Source: UBA11524 sp963642705 (GTDB lineage Bacteria; Bacillota; Clostridia; Christensenellales; Aristaeellaceae). From it: a stretch of DNA of 64,000 nucleotides. Of the stretch, positions 63,701 through 64,000 are shown piece after piece; position 1 is the stretch's first letter; each line of letters opens with the position of its first letter. The position numbers were made by a program, and so were the translations under genes. The notes beneath the pieces are model-generated. The model had not been told where the DNA came from. It did no database searches and was given only the letters and a program-made list of their open reading frames with translations. The DNA is taken from positions 186,001 to 250,000 of the forward strand of contig CAVIHU010000001.1 in NCBI GenBank assembly GCA_963642705.1. The letters are read 5' to 3'.

Positions 63701-64000
63701 TCTCGCTGCCAGATAGCGCCGGAATGCCTTCTCAACCGCTGCTTTCCGAATGGCAGCCGCATCGATGGTCGTCAGGAACGTGGTGTGGCGGCAGTGATCC
63801 GACCAATACGTATCGATCATGCGGATTTCCGTCAGCGTCGGATCCCGGTGCTCAGATACGAAATAATCGCGGCAGAATGCCAGATCATCGTCATCCATCG
63901 CCAGACCGTACTTCTTGACGAAGGCATCGACCTCGTCAGCGTTCATGCTCGTAAAGCCGGTCAGTGTTTCGACATGATCAGGCATCTGATACTGCTGCTG
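60776..64000 (-). CDS. purL: phosphoribosylformylglycinamidine synthase, large single-chain form (partial)
   Basis: This gene runs off the right edge of the window; at least 1074 codons are visible. PurL makes FGAM from FGAR, glutamine and ATP. Visible parts are the synthase core (SDHCRHTTF, NETHNHPTEIEPFGGAATCIGG, GRTGRDGCGGATGSS), the second half (IGGKDSMSGTF) and a fused class I glutamine amidotransferase at the C-terminus with PVFPGTNCEYD and the nucleophile in GICNGFQAL. The frame stays open to the last base, and about 170-200 N-terminal residues are expected beyond it; the first internal ATG at 63985 is not the true start. Confidence 0.95.
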   Translation of the reverse strand, partial: QQQYQMPDHVETLTGFTSMNADEVDAFVKKYGLAMDDDDLAFCRDYFVSEHRDPTLTEIRMIDTYWSDHCRHTTFLTTIDAAAIRKAAVEKAFRRYLAARKTVYGDRQKPINLMDIATMGGKYLKKIGQTPNIDVSEEINACSIKIDVDVNGINEPWLLMFKNETHNHPTEIEPFGGAATCIGGAIRDPLSGRTYVYQAMRVTGAADPLVPVSETMPGKLPQRKLVTTAAAGYSSYGNQIGLATGLVDEVYHPGYAAKRLEIGAVVGAAPEKNVRRETPVPGDKIVLLGGRTGRDGCGGATGSSKSHKLESIETCGAEVQKGNAPTERKLQRLFRDGNVTRLIKRCNDFGAGGVSVAIGELADGLMIDLDKVPKKYDGLDGTELAISESQERMAVVLAPEDVDAFLAAASHENLEATVVAEVTEEPRLCMTWKGATIVDLSREFLNSNGAEKHTNVSVPNDEIKQVEFAGDTVTEKLANMLGNLNICSKQGLSERFDSTIGAATVLMPYGGKYQLTPNQTMVAKLPVRYGVTDTVSGMAYGMHPELLSQSPYEGSYLAVIESVTKLVCAGFDYKQAYLTFQEYFERMSSDPTRWGKPFAALLGALDAQLDLNIASIGGKDSMSGTFEKMDVPPTLCSFAIAPGKASSVVSPEFKAAGHSIRLVSCDAHDTATLTANYDAVLKAMNEGKIVAAWALGLGGAAEGLFKMGLGNKIGTRIDDDYDGKLFAQQIGAMLIECTEEIELGVKLGDTIPEWVLEYEGERIDLTAMQEIYESKLDKVFAYRGHTGETTEKFSYQAEKYPVPAVKTAKPSAFIPVFPGTNCEYDTARAVERAGGEAKILVINNLTPEAITESIQAASKLISESQLIVLPGGFSGGDEPDGSAKFITAFFRNPAMKDAVHDLLKHRDGLMLGICNGFQALIKLGLVPFGEIVETNDQCPTLTFNEIGRHQSMLVRTRIASNKSPWLSRCKVDDIHTVAISHGEGRFVGPEALIRQLAANGQIATQYVDLSGTPSMDTRFNPNASHYAIEGITSPDGRVLGKMGHTERSGENLYKNVPGDKYQPLFEGGMDYFRL

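Noticed and set aside
63985..63985. ATG at 63985 as purL start
   Set aside because: The frame is open to the window edge and long-form PurL needs about 170-200 more N-terminal residues.
1..64000. Search for tRNA, rRNA, CRISPR arrays, prophage or defence genes
   Set aside because: No cloverleaf-like tRNA ends, no regularly spaced repeats and no integrase, transposase, nuclease-toxin or Cas-like proteins were seen by eye. A tool-based scan was not possible.

Overview
The window reads as a chromosomal housekeeping segment of a Gram-positive, low- to mid-GC Firmicute, most likely a Clostridia-class anaerobe, and perhaps one that does not make spores. The support is gene content and order, not a species match: mutS-mutL-miaA beside miaB and a RicA/YmcA-type gene, yabM-yabN-hup-rqcP order, asp23-fakA-recG, cdaA-cdaR, a tRNA-Trp T-box, strong AGGAGG ribosome sites, many TTGACA-N17-TATAAT promoters, and clostridial radical-SAM families (TIGR03960/TIGR03936). 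I see no rRNA, tRNA, CRISPR array, prophage or transposase gene.

Layout. 1-4.3 kb (minus): a DUF4230 membrane protein with a small membrane partner, a coiled-coil protein, a lipid kinase and a split transketolase. 4.4-16.8 kb (minus): a tightly packed likely nine-gene operon for RNA modification, RNA decay and mismatch repair (TIGR03960, TIGR03936, RNase G, miaB, ricA-like, mutS, mutL, miaA, ynbB-like). 17-24.9 kb (plus): a secreted DUF6273/SH3-like protein, an unrecognised 761-residue coiled-coil protein, a NadD-YqeK fusion, rsfS, lepA and a SLOG protein. 24.9-32.9 kb: DUF1622 protein, hemW, then ppk1, recG, fakA and asp23 on the minus strand. 33-38 kb (plus): SpoVB/YabM-like flippase, YabN/MazG, HU, RqcP and an IspD-IspF fusion. 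38-42.4 kb (minus): trkH, trkA, a QueG-like Fe-S protein and upp. 42.6-47.8 kb (plus): secreted LTD/CotH protein, lgt, serine hydrolase, recX and a membrane protein.

47.8-54.2 kb is the most accessory-looking part. It has a tRNA-Trp T-box controlling an orphan trpB2, a cytosolic-looking parallel beta-helix protein, two tandem DHH phosphoesterases, and two related ~230-bp MITE-like elements in opposite orientation. A 16-bp piece matching the element end also lies at 18.16 kb. 54.2-58.8 kb (minus): cdaA-cdaR, a membrane protein, an RsmF-type rRNA methylase and dCMP deaminase. 58.9-64 kb (minus): a MIF-family protein, purB and purL, with purL running off the window edge.

Most of the window is conserved core. 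The best candidates for something new are the MITE-like family, the 761-residue coiled-coil protein with a possible degenerate NTPase region, the T-box/orphan trpB2 unit, and several enzymes whose usual metal motifs are altered or missing (MutL, RNase G). No complete undescribed multi-gene defence or mobile system is evident.
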